A stretch of DNA of 64,000 bases from Cyprinodon diabolis (taxonomy: Eukaryota > Chordata > Actinopteri > Cyprinodontiformes > Cyprinodontidae), in assembly GCA_030533445.1 (NCBI GenBank), contig CM060065.1:27230974-27294973 (forward strand), given 5' to 3'. The notes below the pieces were generated by a model. That model was not told the origin of the DNA, did no database searches, and saw only the letters and a program-made list of their open reading frames with translations. The position numbers and the translations under genes were made by a program. Positions 27,001 to 37,300 of this stretch are shown piece by piece (position 1 is the stretch's first letter; every line of letters begins with the position of its first letter).

Positions 27001-30000
27001 AGGTGTACCTGGTAGGATACTGTCATGCTGTGAGGTATTGTCCAGGAGGCCAACATGTGGAATACCGCGAAGGCAGCAGAACACCACATGAGGGCGCTGT
27101 CCCGTTCATCAGCCTGGATGCACACAATGGAGCAGGTGTGTCTGGTCCCCCCCCACCTTCCTTTATGGTTTAGAAAAATCTTTACATATATAGAGAAAAG
27201 ATTGAACAACCAAATTATTACTGTTTTCTAACTTCACATTAATTTGTAAAAGGTTGACTCTCTCTTTCTTGTGTCCTGTGCTTTTTTTTGCCCTTTCTTG
27301 TGCCTCTCTATCTTCCTTCACTTTCATCTTACCTTCCATCAGTCCCTCCGTCCTTCCTCACTTTATTTCCTTAATTTCTTCCTTCACTGCTTCCACATAT
27401 GCTTCTCTCCTTTTTCTCCTTGCATCCAACTTTTTTCGTCTTTGTCTCCTCTCTTCCTGCCCCTTTTTGTCATTATTCCTTTTTTTTGTCTCTTAACTAT
27501 TTCCTTTTGCTCTTTAAATCTTGACTCCATCTGCTATCCTTACTTTCATCGTTCCTTTATATTTATCTTTCCTTCATTCCTGCTGTTTTTATTTGCTGAT
27601 GCAGTTATTAACACCTCAACTGTATTTTACCATGACACCTTCCTTTTGTTAATCTGATTTCTTTTGTTCTTTCTTGCGGTGTTTCCACCTGTTATTCCTT
27701 ACCCCCCGGTCCTTCCTTCATTACTTTTCTGCATCCTTCATGCCCTCTTCTTTTTTCATTTCTTAAACCCTTGCCCCCTCGCTTCCGTGCTTTCTTTCTT
27801 TATCCCTCCTTTATGTATTTTCTTCATCTTGCCATCCCTCCTGACCTTACCTAAACATACGTTGCTCAGGTGAAAATGCCTCATGATCTGCATTTCAAAG
27901 ATGCCAGCATTCAGTTTCCTGCCGGTCATTAGAAGGATGAATTACTTTTTATATTGCTCCATGGTACTGCACCACCTCACAAGAAAAAAAGGGAGAAACA
28001 TAAATACTGATCCAAAAATCATTGCTATAACCTTTACTTAGTGCCATATCTGAAAAGGTATTAGAGGTAGGTTAATAAAGAGATGTAATACTGATCTCTC
28101 TTTATATATTCCTTGGCTGATTCTGAATTGGCCAAGGAATAGCTCTTGCCTTCTTTTCCTGACTTGAATAAACATTAGGAATGCTGATGGATATGAAAGG
28201 GACTCTAGTCAGCCTTCAGCTTCATGGATGTCATCACGAGATAGGAACAGAAAAAGTTACACCAATGCAACAAATGACAGAAACTCTTGATTATAGAATT
28301 CAAAATATGGAAGGGTGAACATTAGTATGTGTCACACAGAGTACACATGAGGCATCCTGCTTCCTTACTGCAAGTACTATTCAGACAGCACTTATATGGC
28401 GGCTCCTCTTGGGTTTCTCTTTTGGCTTAATTTTCCTTAGCAATTTCCACAACTTGGTTCCAGCTCTTGTTGTATCTAACATTGTTTATCATATACAATT
28501 TCTTATCCTGTAGAAAGAACTCTTTAGAGCTACTCTCAAATAGGGGTGAAGAAAAAAATCGATTTGAGCACAAATCGCGTTTCTAACATTTAAAGATTCA
28601 GAATCGATTCTCATTTTCTTTTTTTTTGTGGGTTCGGATGTGCCTTATCAGGCACCGTAGTGTTTGGCGAAACCAGTGAGCAGCGTGAGCTATGCACAGG
28701 CATGCAAGTGTTAGCCTAGCAGGCTACAGTGTGGCGTGTAGTGTTGTGTGAGCTACTGTGTTTGTTGCCGCTAAAGTATGGAGGACAAAGAAAAAAAAAT
28801 TCAACCGCCTCCACGGTCTTTAATAGCAACCATTTGGAAACACTTTGGATTTTACCTTCAACATTGTAAGAAAGGCCTTGAAATGACTCATGCGATTTGC
28901 AGAGATTGCAACGGTAAAGTTAAGTATTTCGGGAGTACTTCAAATCCTCGTTCTCATCTTGAAAGACATCACCCAGAGTTGTTGGTAGAATTTACCCTTC
29001 GGTGTTTACATTATTGCAATAAGTAAAAAAACATTTACAATTATACATTCTTTATAAATGTAGTCTTCTTTCATGCCAGCAGAGTGGAATAGATCCTGAG
29101 AATCATTTTGAATCGTAAATTAATCGTTTCTGAATCGAATCGTTTGGATTTAAAAGAATCGGGAAAAAATAGAATTGCGACCCCAAGAATCGATTCTAAA
29201 TCGAATTGTGGGAATCCCAAAGATTCACAGCTTTACTATCAAACTCTTTGTGCTTTCCACTTCATATCCTCTTTGTTCTTCTGACATAAATGTGAAAATA
29301 GTGTGAGGAAGAGCTGTATTATTTAATTAATGACTGAAACATAGTTTTATGATTTGATCATGTTACATAAAAAAAAAACGTTAATAGCTATGTTTAACTC
29401 CTCCTGACCAGTAAGTGGCGCACTCACTGTCCCCTGACATGTTTTTTACTGTTTGCTTGCTTAAGTCTGCACCAACTCTCAAAGCTCTATTATTGTTTAT
29501 CCTCTCTTTGCCTTTATTTAAGCTGTATGGAGGATACGTTGGGTAATGCTACTGTTAAATGTTTTCTCCTGTACAATAATCATTGTAATAAGAAGCTATT
29601 TGGTGCACTGGTGACATCTGTTGAATTTCTTTAGTGTTTTCGTTTTAGTTTATATAGTTAAATCCAGATAGAGGCTTTCTTTCCTTTTTTGGCCCACTGG
29701 AATATTAATACACCACGGCCAGATTTATTTTTCTTCCTCCTGCCTGGTGCCCACACTCCATCTGGCCATTTGGCAGACATAATCACATTGATGTTGTTTT
29801 CCTCTTGCTAATACAATATTCATGTTCTGCAGACTCTTTAATGCAACAACCAAACAAACAGAATGATCTCTGCACCTGTGGTATGCCGCATTTTGTGTTT
29901 ATATGAAGGTAAAATGTGAACCTTGTTTATTTTTTCCTTTTTTTTCAGCCCCGTCTCGTCGCAGTGACTTGCAGTCTCTGGGTTACTGCATGCTAATGTG

Positions 30001-31303
30001 GCACACAGGAACACTGCCATGGTCCGAACGGACCCAGCCGGAGCAGGTGGCTGCCCAGAAACGGCGGTAATGAGAGAAAATCCCCATCTCACCTTTATCC
30101 TAACTTCAGAGGACTAGAACTCCAAAGTTTGTGTTTTTCAGGTATATGGATGATGTAAAAGCCCTGCTGAGCCACTGCTTTGGGACAAAAACAGTTTCAT
30201 GTGAGTTAGAACATGTTTTTCCATCACTTCCAGCTGTGGTGGCCTACTGCTTGATAATATCCATTGTTATGTGTCTTGTATAGCTGCATTTCAGGCCTTC
30301 CTAACAGCAGTGATGGCTCTGCAGTACACAGAGCAACCCAGCTACTCAGAGCTCCAAGCTGGACTCAGTGCTGCCTTACAGCAGCTTGGGGGGTCAGTAG
30401 AGCAGCCTCTACATATGTCCATATGTAAGTAACTAAACCTAATGCTGGTACTACCAAACTCTGTGATATCAGGCGTCTCTCTCTGCCGTTATATTCCCTC
30501 AAAACTAAGAGTTGAAGTGTTTGTTTGTGGGTTTTAATGTTATTCAGTTCAAGATGGCATCGATTGATTTTATGAAATAGACCAACATCAAGTAGTGCTT
30601 CACTGTGGAATGGAAGGATACGCTTTATTTTCACATTTTTATACACATAGATGTGTCTTTTTTTATTTGTTTGACTCTGAAGTCCTAAAAATCTGTGCAA
30701 AATCAAAAGTGACCTAATTAGTGGACAGAGTCATCTGTGTGTGATTGAATGTGGATATAAAAGCAGCTGTTCTGGGAAAGCCTCAGTTAGAGAACAGTAG
30801 TGAACAAAAACAAACAAAATTTAGGCCAATAAATTCAGTAGTGATGTGTTTTAACAGGGAAAGCAGCTTTGTCATCTTGCATTTTCAGTGTTGGGAATTC
30901 TATAATTGCAACTGACTTCCTGGAAATGTCTAGGGACGCTTAGTGGAGGGGTAGTGTTAGGAAGACGGGAGCCCCAAAAGAAGAAGATATCAATGTCTTG
31001 ACCTTGTTCTAACCCTTTTTGACACTTGACACATATTATATTTTTTGTGTTTTATCGTTTATTTAAAATAAAGTTTGTGAAAAACAAAACAGAAAACACT
31101 GCATATCACCTTAAAGAAAAGCTTGGACTGCTTTGAATGTCAGCTAGTTGTTCAGATTAATTCATCCAGACTTTAAAAAAGTAAATTACCTGGCTGTCAG
31201 ACAGATTTCTGATATCTTCAGAATTTAAGTGGATGTTTTATCTTAGATTTGACCTAAAACTGCATTTTATCATTGAAATGTTTGTTTCCTTCTCTTCCCA
31301 GAA
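21100..31303 (+). CDS. vrk3: VRK3 zinc-ribbon pseudokinase
   Basis: Vaccinia-related-kinase family member; the mammalian protein is nuclear, catalytically inactive, and modulates the VHR phosphatase acting on ERK. Exons in phase: 21100-21271, 21359-21508, 21620-21721, 23720-23842, 24476-24619, 25241-25284, 25439-25505, 26204-26288, 26375-26477, 26565-26657, 27003-27135, 29949-30066, 30142-30200, 30284-30424 and 31302-31303, giving 511 residues (human 474). Cys6/Cys9 and Cys20/Cys23 form an N-terminal zinc ribbon. A Ser/Pro/Lys-rich linker covers about 45-195, and the kinase fold about 205-505. The catalytic-loop segment reads HADIN (344-348) and the DFG position reads GYC (366-368), so metal binding is lost. 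The ATG directly follows an acceptor; a longer frame from 21076 lies in the intron. The stop is assembled across the last junction (T|AA); unspliced reading stops three codons later. Confidence 0.93.
21965..22335. mobile_element. Possible non-autonomous DNA element in vrk3 intron
   Basis: TTTTCACACCTGATAGTCTG and following sequence resemble the ends of a multicopy fish MITE. Matching inverted ends were not resolved by eye, so both borders are approximate. Confidence 0.3.
22480..22680 (-). mobile_element. LINE 3' UTR fragment in vrk3 intron
   Basis: The minus strand ends with a GATCAATAATCAATCAATCA tail preceded by repeated GTATTTA/TACATGGG words. The same tail and the same interior words occur in the LINE at 56765-58900, so both are 3' ends of one family. 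No reverse transcriptase remains. Confidence 0.55.
25560..26050 (+). mobile_element. Non-autonomous DNA transposon in vrk3 intron
   Basis: A CpG-richer block lies between vrk3 exons. It carries a 62-codon open frame (from an ATG at 25741 in frame with 25702) beginning Met-Ala-Ala-Ser-Ala-Asp, which resembles the first exon of a helicase-like protein carried by teleost mobile elements. Its borders share weak inverted similarity (GGAGACTTTCCGTTAAAG at the left against GGAAACCTTCCGTTCAAG read from the right). The autonomous family is uncertain. Confidence 0.45.
27250..27870. repeat. Pyrimidine-rich tract in vrk3 intron
   Basis: About 600 bp of the plus strand is dominated by C and T (CTTCCTTCACTTT-type words) with few purines. 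Leu/Phe/Ser-rich open frames here are compositional and should not be read as membrane proteins. Confidence 0.75.
28541..29235 (+). mobile_element. hAT element with BED zinc-finger exon
   Basis: The left end is TAGGGGTGAAG and the right end, read from the other strand, is TAAAGCTGTGAATCTTTGGG. The flanking 8 bp match at 7 of 8 (CTCTCAAA at 28533-28540, CTATCAAA at 29236-29243), the duplication size of hAT elements. Repeated AATCGATTC words lie near both ends. An 82-codon frame (28778-29026) encodes a BED finger with Cys-x2-Cys (CRDC) and a HLERHH pair, the DNA-binding head of a hAT transposase. The catalytic part is absent, so the copy is non-autonomous. It lies in a vrk3 intron. Confidence 0.8.
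29240..29940. other. vrk3 intron sequence, nothing recognised
   Basis: AT-rich intron between the hAT element and exon 12; no further element was identified. Confidence 0.4.
30690..30840 (+). pseudogene. Tc1-like 5' remnant in last vrk3 intron
   Basis: CACCTAATTAG-like sequence, ATATAAAAGCAGCTGTTCTG and GTTAGAGAACAGTAGTGAAC follow the order of the leader region between the left terminal repeat and the transposase ATG of common fish Tc1-like elements. No transposase remains. Confidence 0.6.
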
Positions 31304-31600
31304 ATCAAACCACAAGATGAGAATGGCGACGTTTTACTTGGTTTTAATGGCTAGAATTGACTTCTTTGTGCACTGATGTATTTTTGGTTCATCGTTTACT
31401 AATCCGCTGTAGTTCTAAGTGTTGGAGGGTCAACATTTCAGGCATAAAGGATTTCAGTGAGATTCCTAACATAAATGCACTGTTTTTTCATGGTTTTAAA
31501 GTAAGGGATATGTTCACATTCTGTTTCTAATGTTTGAGCAATTTTTACTTGTGATTAGGTTACTTATTTTAAATCTTTCTGAAGTTTAATAAAGGATAAG
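31304..31600 (+). other. vrk3: vrk3 3' UTR with polyadenylation signal
   Basis: Sequence after the acceptor at 31300-31301 is non-coding beyond the split stop and reaches AATAAA at 31588-31593. Confidence 0.55.
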
Positions 31601-32129
31601 ATTTTCTACTTTTCTTTCATTGTTTCATATTTCTGCTGAAATTAAACAATAAGGGCAGAAAATTTTAATTTAGTTTAAAATATTGGCTTTTATCCTTCTG
31701 CCCATACTTAAAGTTTGCTTCTGGTCTTTGTTTTGAGTTTGAAAAAATGTCTTGTAATCAAATTATCAGGAATTTTCTTGGGTAAAAATGACAAAAAAAA
31801 ACCAACTACATTTCCTGTCTACCTGCTTTGAAAAGTAGAAATATAGGCAATTAGTTCATTAAAAAAATCTTAATTTAACACTTCTAGAAAGGAAAAAAAA
31901 ACTCCTTTACAGAAGAAATGGCCCGCTATGTTCTGAATCTCATGTCTGGATGGGGTTTAGTGGGGTTCCCACTTCAGTAAAGTCATTGAGCAATTCCAAA
32001 GATGCTGGAGGTGTAAATAGAAAACTGCAAAACAACTACTGTTCCAATTCAACAAAATATGCGGCAACTTATTTTTTCCTATAAAACTTTAGGGACCATC
32101 ATCAGTATTTTCAAAAGAGCTGAAAGATT

Positions 32130-33085
32130 TGAGTGTGTGAAACAAGCAGCTATCAGGACCCCTGCAGTTTGCTTATCGCCGTGGAGTTGGAGATGCCATC
32201 ATACACCTGCCTTAACAAACCCACTGTCATTTAGACAAGGCAGACAGCACTGTGAGGACCATGTTCTCTGATTTCTCCAGTACAATTAATACAATTCAAC
32301 CTGACTTACTTTGTGAGAAACTTCAGAAGACTCAGGTGGAGGCAGCAACAGTTGCCTGGTTCAAAGACTACCTGACAAACAACAGTTTGTTAAACTGAAG
32401 GGTTAGCTGTCTAATCAAGTAGTCAGCAGCACAGGAACACCACAGTGGAGAGTATTCTCACCATTCCTTTTTACTCTGTACACGTCTGACTTCCAGTACC
32501 AGACAGTCATGTCATCTGCAGAAATACACCAATGACTGCAGTCACTGGGTGCATCAGAAAAGGACAAAAAGCTGAGTACAGAGAGCTGGTGAACGGCTTT
32601 GTGGCATGGTGTGAAATCAGTAATCTGTTCCTGAATCAACAAAACAAGGGAGATGATAGTAGATTTAGAAGAAAAAGAATCAAGTTGAAACCTATTATCA
32701 TGGAGGAAGAAGTGGAGGTGTTCTGTTTTGGAGAGGGTGATAGTTTCTTCCATCATCTGCTGGAGTAACAGTAATAGAGCTTATGGCTTAAAAAAAGATC
32801 AACAAGCCAATTAAGGAGGCCTGATCTGTTCTAGGAACTCCTCTAGAACCTCTGGAGATTATTTCACAAAGAATAATTCTGCATAAAGTGAAGAACATTA
32901 TGGAAAACAACGAGCATCCTCTTTAGAAGATTTTTAAACAACAGAGTGTCTTTAGTCAGAGGCTTCTCCAGATCTGGTGAGAGACGGACCACTACAGAAG
33001 ATCCTTCCTGCCCACAGCTATAAACACCTAAAACACCTGTTTAAAAAATGATTTATGAGCAACATTTAACTTCCCTTTGGGATTA
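32130..33085 (+). pseudogene. Degenerate LINE reverse transcriptase and 3' tail
   Basis: Broken frames on the plus strand encode the middle of a non-LTR reverse transcriptase: QFAYRRGVGDAI, VRTMFSDFSSTINTI, then a PQW-like stretch, SPFLFTLYTSDF, and AEYRELVNGFVAWCE. Several stops and frameshifts interrupt them. The copy ends in TTTGGGATTAATAAAGTATT and a T-run, the typical fish L2/CR1-type 3' end. It fills much of the space between the converging vrk3 and ripor1 genes. Confidence 0.75.
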
Positions 33086-34324
33086 ATAAAGTATTTTTTT
33101 TTCATTTAGTTAAATTTAAAAAGACAAAAATCAGTGTAATTGGTCAAAGCAGGTCTAAAACATTCAAATGTAATAATAAATCCAGTAGAAATATTTTCAA
33201 CACAATAAATGACAACCAAAAGGTTGAGTTGGTTTTAAAGAAACTTTTATAAAGTTCGAACATTTCTGAACATAAACCTTTTGAACAGTTCAGGACATAT
33301 ACAATTCTTATTATGAAACAGTAAATATCTCTCATTGTGCACACTCCTTAAAGTGAATCAGAAAATAAACACTGCCATCAACCACTGGTGGCGTTTAAAA
33401 CATCTCTTATGTCACTTGAGGCACTTTCTGATGAAACAGGTAAAAGCACAACAATAAAAGACCACAGAGCCCCCATGAGACAGTCTTTTTTTATAGGAAC
33501 ACAGTGGCTTTCTTGGAGCAGAGCCTAGCTTACACACTTAAACCGATCAGTTAAGCTTCATTATTATACAGACATGCTGGCAGCATGAGACGGCTACACA
33601 TGCAGGTTTAAATATAGTTGCAAACTGCAGATGGTTGTCATCTTTGCAAAACACGACCCAGAATGAGTTCTTAACTCCTGAATGTTCGCTGAAAAGAGAA
33701 CGTGTTCATTCAGCGTCAGCGCTGAGAGGGATGTTGAAAGAAATGATTGTTTTCAGGGAGGATTTCTGGTCTGCAGATGAACATCACATGTTTGTAGCCT
33801 GTCCTCTGGTAATGAAAGAGCATCAGGCTGATTATATCCACTGGTGCTGTCTGAATACCTTTAAATGCTTCTGTGTAGATTGATAAAGAAAACTTAAAGT
33901 CCTTTCAAAATAATTTCTTATATAAAATTCACGAACAAGCGCAAAAAAAATTAAAACAGAAGGCCGCTTTGATCTGTTCCTGAAATGTTTTTGGGACGCT
34001 GAATCCATCACATGATGGGAGAAGTATAGGAAACATGTAAACTGCTGTTCAGTGCCACTTTAACACAGACAGCAGGATGCAGTGAGTGCAGGAGCTCACA
34101 GGTTCAGTTTTCCTGGTAAACAAGGCAACAAACAAGCGCAAACTCCACCATAAAAGGCAGAGGTTTTTTGTCTGAGTGTTGAGTGGAACATCCTCAAGGC
34201 CTCCATTTCCGCAGAGCGAGAGGGAGCGCGATGGCACTGGTATGTCAGGACGGAACAAATGGATTGACTGTGGCTCCACACAGTCAAAAAAAGCAAAAAA
34301 AAAAAAAAAAACAGCAGTGGCCGA
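33086..34324. other. Space downstream of ripor1, includes likely 3' UTR
   Basis: No other gene is visible. The part next to 34325 is expected to be ripor1 3' UTR on the minus strand and has an 18-nt A-run (plus strand) near 34297-34314. A canonical AATAAA on the minus strand was not found. Confidence 0.4.
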
Positions 34325-37300
34325 CTAGCTGGGCGTGGAAGGACTCCCGTGCTGATCATGAGAGCTTTCCTCCTCTGAAAGATAAAACAGATTAATAAGC
34401 TCTTACAGCTAGTACCAGCTTCCTTCTCTGTTTACTAACAGCCTTCTTCTCTCACCATGAGGTCCATCTCCATTTTCGCCGTCTTGCTTATGTTTTTCCT
34501 CCAGAATTTCCACTTGGCCAAAATCTTGCACGTCTGAAACACTCGACTCCTTGAAAAATGAAGAAAAAATATTTACATGAAAGCAGTCACAGCAACATGA
34601 GGGCGACCCTGAGGGCTCTGTTTACCTGTGATTCTGAGAAACAGTCTTCATCTGAGTTCCTAAATCCTTCTGGAGCCTCCATAAGGAACTCCAGGCCGTC
34701 TGCTTCCTCTTCATCACTGTAATGACCAAAAAAAATTATGCAACTAAAGCAGACTGTGCAGTCAGAAAGAATTTACCTCCTTACAGATTTGTTTGTATTT
34801 TGCTTTTTCTGGGATCAAATTAAACTGAAAATCAAACAAAATGTATTTTTCAAACTATCATAACATTTATAACTGACAACCTGAGGTCTGTACCACTAAG
34901 TGGGACTGCTGGTTTAGTGAGACAACTTCAGATTCAACCCCGTCTTTCCTGTACCTCAAAGCTGCGATCACTCTTAGCGAGGCTTGTCACCATGGTAACG
35001 CGCCTGTCAATGGCAAAGCTGCTCCGGGGCAGGCTAGCTTTCAGGATTGATCTGAATCCTAGACAATGCTCCACCTCCAGCTAATCAGCTGTTATGGAGA
35101 CAATAACGTGCCCTTTCACTGAAGACTCGATTTAATTCAGAGGGAAAAAGAACTTAAATAAAACAACATCGAAATAAAGGAACTTAAAATCCAAAAAGCT
35201 AAAAAAAAAAAAAAAAAAGTTAAAACTAATATGTCATTGACAAATTAAATTTTTTGTAATTTATTTATTTTTCCTCCTTTTTGACATACCAACCATTTAC
35301 TATTCTGTATTTGTTTTCTGTATAATGTCCTCATAAAGCCCTGGCATTCACTTTTTTTTGTATAATTGATATATGAAGCTAATAAAATAGTGCAAATAGT
35401 AAGAAGATCCTTTGGATCACAGTGACAATATGAGTGCTATAGGTTTTCACGGGCCAGACTGGCATATATGCCAGATCCTAGAAGAGTGTGTTGGCTCTGT
35501 GACCCACAGAAGTTCGGCCCACACTGTACCATAGACTGTATGTATGGTCATGCCATTTTACGCAAAAGTCGCAAAGTCATCTTCACTTCCAGGGGAAACC
35601 TGGTTAATATGCAGTACATCGATTGGGATGCAGTCTGTGTTAAATGACAATAATGTGTAGCTTGGTCATTTACGCAGACGACAGTCTTTTGCCACACTAT
35701 TTGGCGTCCCTTTCATGCCGCCACCATGTTTTTTTATTGAGATTGTTTTTTTTCTCTTCAAATTTCTCGGGGCTTTTTGTTCCTCACAGGAGAAATATGG
35801 CACTCTTCCTTCTGCGCTCTTGATTGAGATTGATCTGCTTTATACATGGGCATTCATAGATTCTAGATCCGCCCAGGCTGGACTGAGTTAGCGAGTTGAA
35901 GACCAGCATCGTGGTTCGGCTGATCCTGATTACCATAGTGGGGGATTGATTGAAATAGGTTCAGCTCGCTTCGTGGTACTGGCCTCTGGAGCTCTGTGAA
36001 ATGTTGAATCATGAATGTGAAAGAATAAGATAAACCACTTCCTCCTGCTGATACTAACCTTCCCTCAGAGCACACATTCTCCTCATCATCTTTTTCTTCT
36101 AATATTTTCTCCTCCTGGGTTTTATTTTGGTCCTCTTCACATCTTCCCTCTAGCTCTTCTTTCTCCTGCTGTTGCTGCTCCCCCTCTTCTTCCACATCTG
36201 AAAAGTTGAGAAAGTCGAAGCTTTCGAGAGCGGTCTCAACTTCCTGATTGAAACTGGCAGAAGTAGGAAAAGGCGCCTGAGGACAAATAAAGCAGAGGGT
36301 TAACAAGTAACAGTTAAACACAGTTTTTATAGAAAAGAGCTGCTGTGTTTAGTTTTCAGCCCACCGCTGGAGTGTCCTCTGTTTGTTTGCTTTCCTGGAC
36401 TGGTAGATGTGCCTGACTTTGAGTCTCCTGGAAAGTCTCTGCAGTGATTTCCTCAATTTCAGCCTCGCTCAGTCCAGCTGCGGACTCCTCACATTGCTCA
36501 GTCTGCACATCTGCAGCCAAAGTGTCCACCCTTTCCAGAAGCTCAGCTGAGGTCTCAGAGATGATGTCATCTGACTGAACAGAAGCTCTGTCAGCAGCAC
36601 CACAGTCTGAACAGGGGGCCTGCAGATGGCCGTTAGGCACTGCTTCCTGCTGAGGGAAAATGTCTACGCCTTCCGTCTCATCCTCCTCCTGGTTGGATGA
36701 GAGCGACGGCGTGGACACGCTGGACTTGTGTGGTGCGAGCGACAGCTGAGTGGTGGGAGTAGTTTGCAGCAGGTTGGAGGCCATCAGCCTCTGAGTGTGA
36801 TGAGCCAGTGCCGGACTGGAGGAGTCGTCTGATGATTCAGAGGAGTTGGACCAAACGGTACCGTTCTCCATCTCCCCCTGACGCTTCAGCAGGGACTAGT
36901 GGTGGGGTAAAAAGGATCCCAGTCATATCAACATGTAATGTAGGTTAACAAAACAACTAAATTTAACTCATTACAGTCAAATAATGACAGAAACTGAAAC
37001 AAAGGATTAAACTGATGGTTGAAAATGTCAGAGGCAACTGGATTATAGATCTGTAAAACTAAAAGCACATTTTAAAGCCCAGATTTATAATATATAATGT
37101 ATAATTAACTTCTTCATGAGAGACTGAGGGATTGAAAACAAAATATAAAATGATTATTTTTACCTAAGGTCTTCTGCACAGTATAAATATCCACTGTTTA
37201 AGTAGCTCAGGAGAAAGACAGATTAAAACAGTCCTCTGAAGACTAGAAACCTATTCCCATGTGTCATAAGTGCATGCATGTGTTTATTATAAGAAGAGCC

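Noticed and set aside
27254..27873. Leu/Phe/Ser-rich frames that look like membrane proteins
   Set aside because: Compositional products of the pyrimidine tract inside a vrk3 intron.
35863..36058. Extension of the ripor1 exon-12 frame beyond 36059
   Set aside because: A GTTAGT donor at 36058 joins in phase to 34716; the extension is intron read-through.
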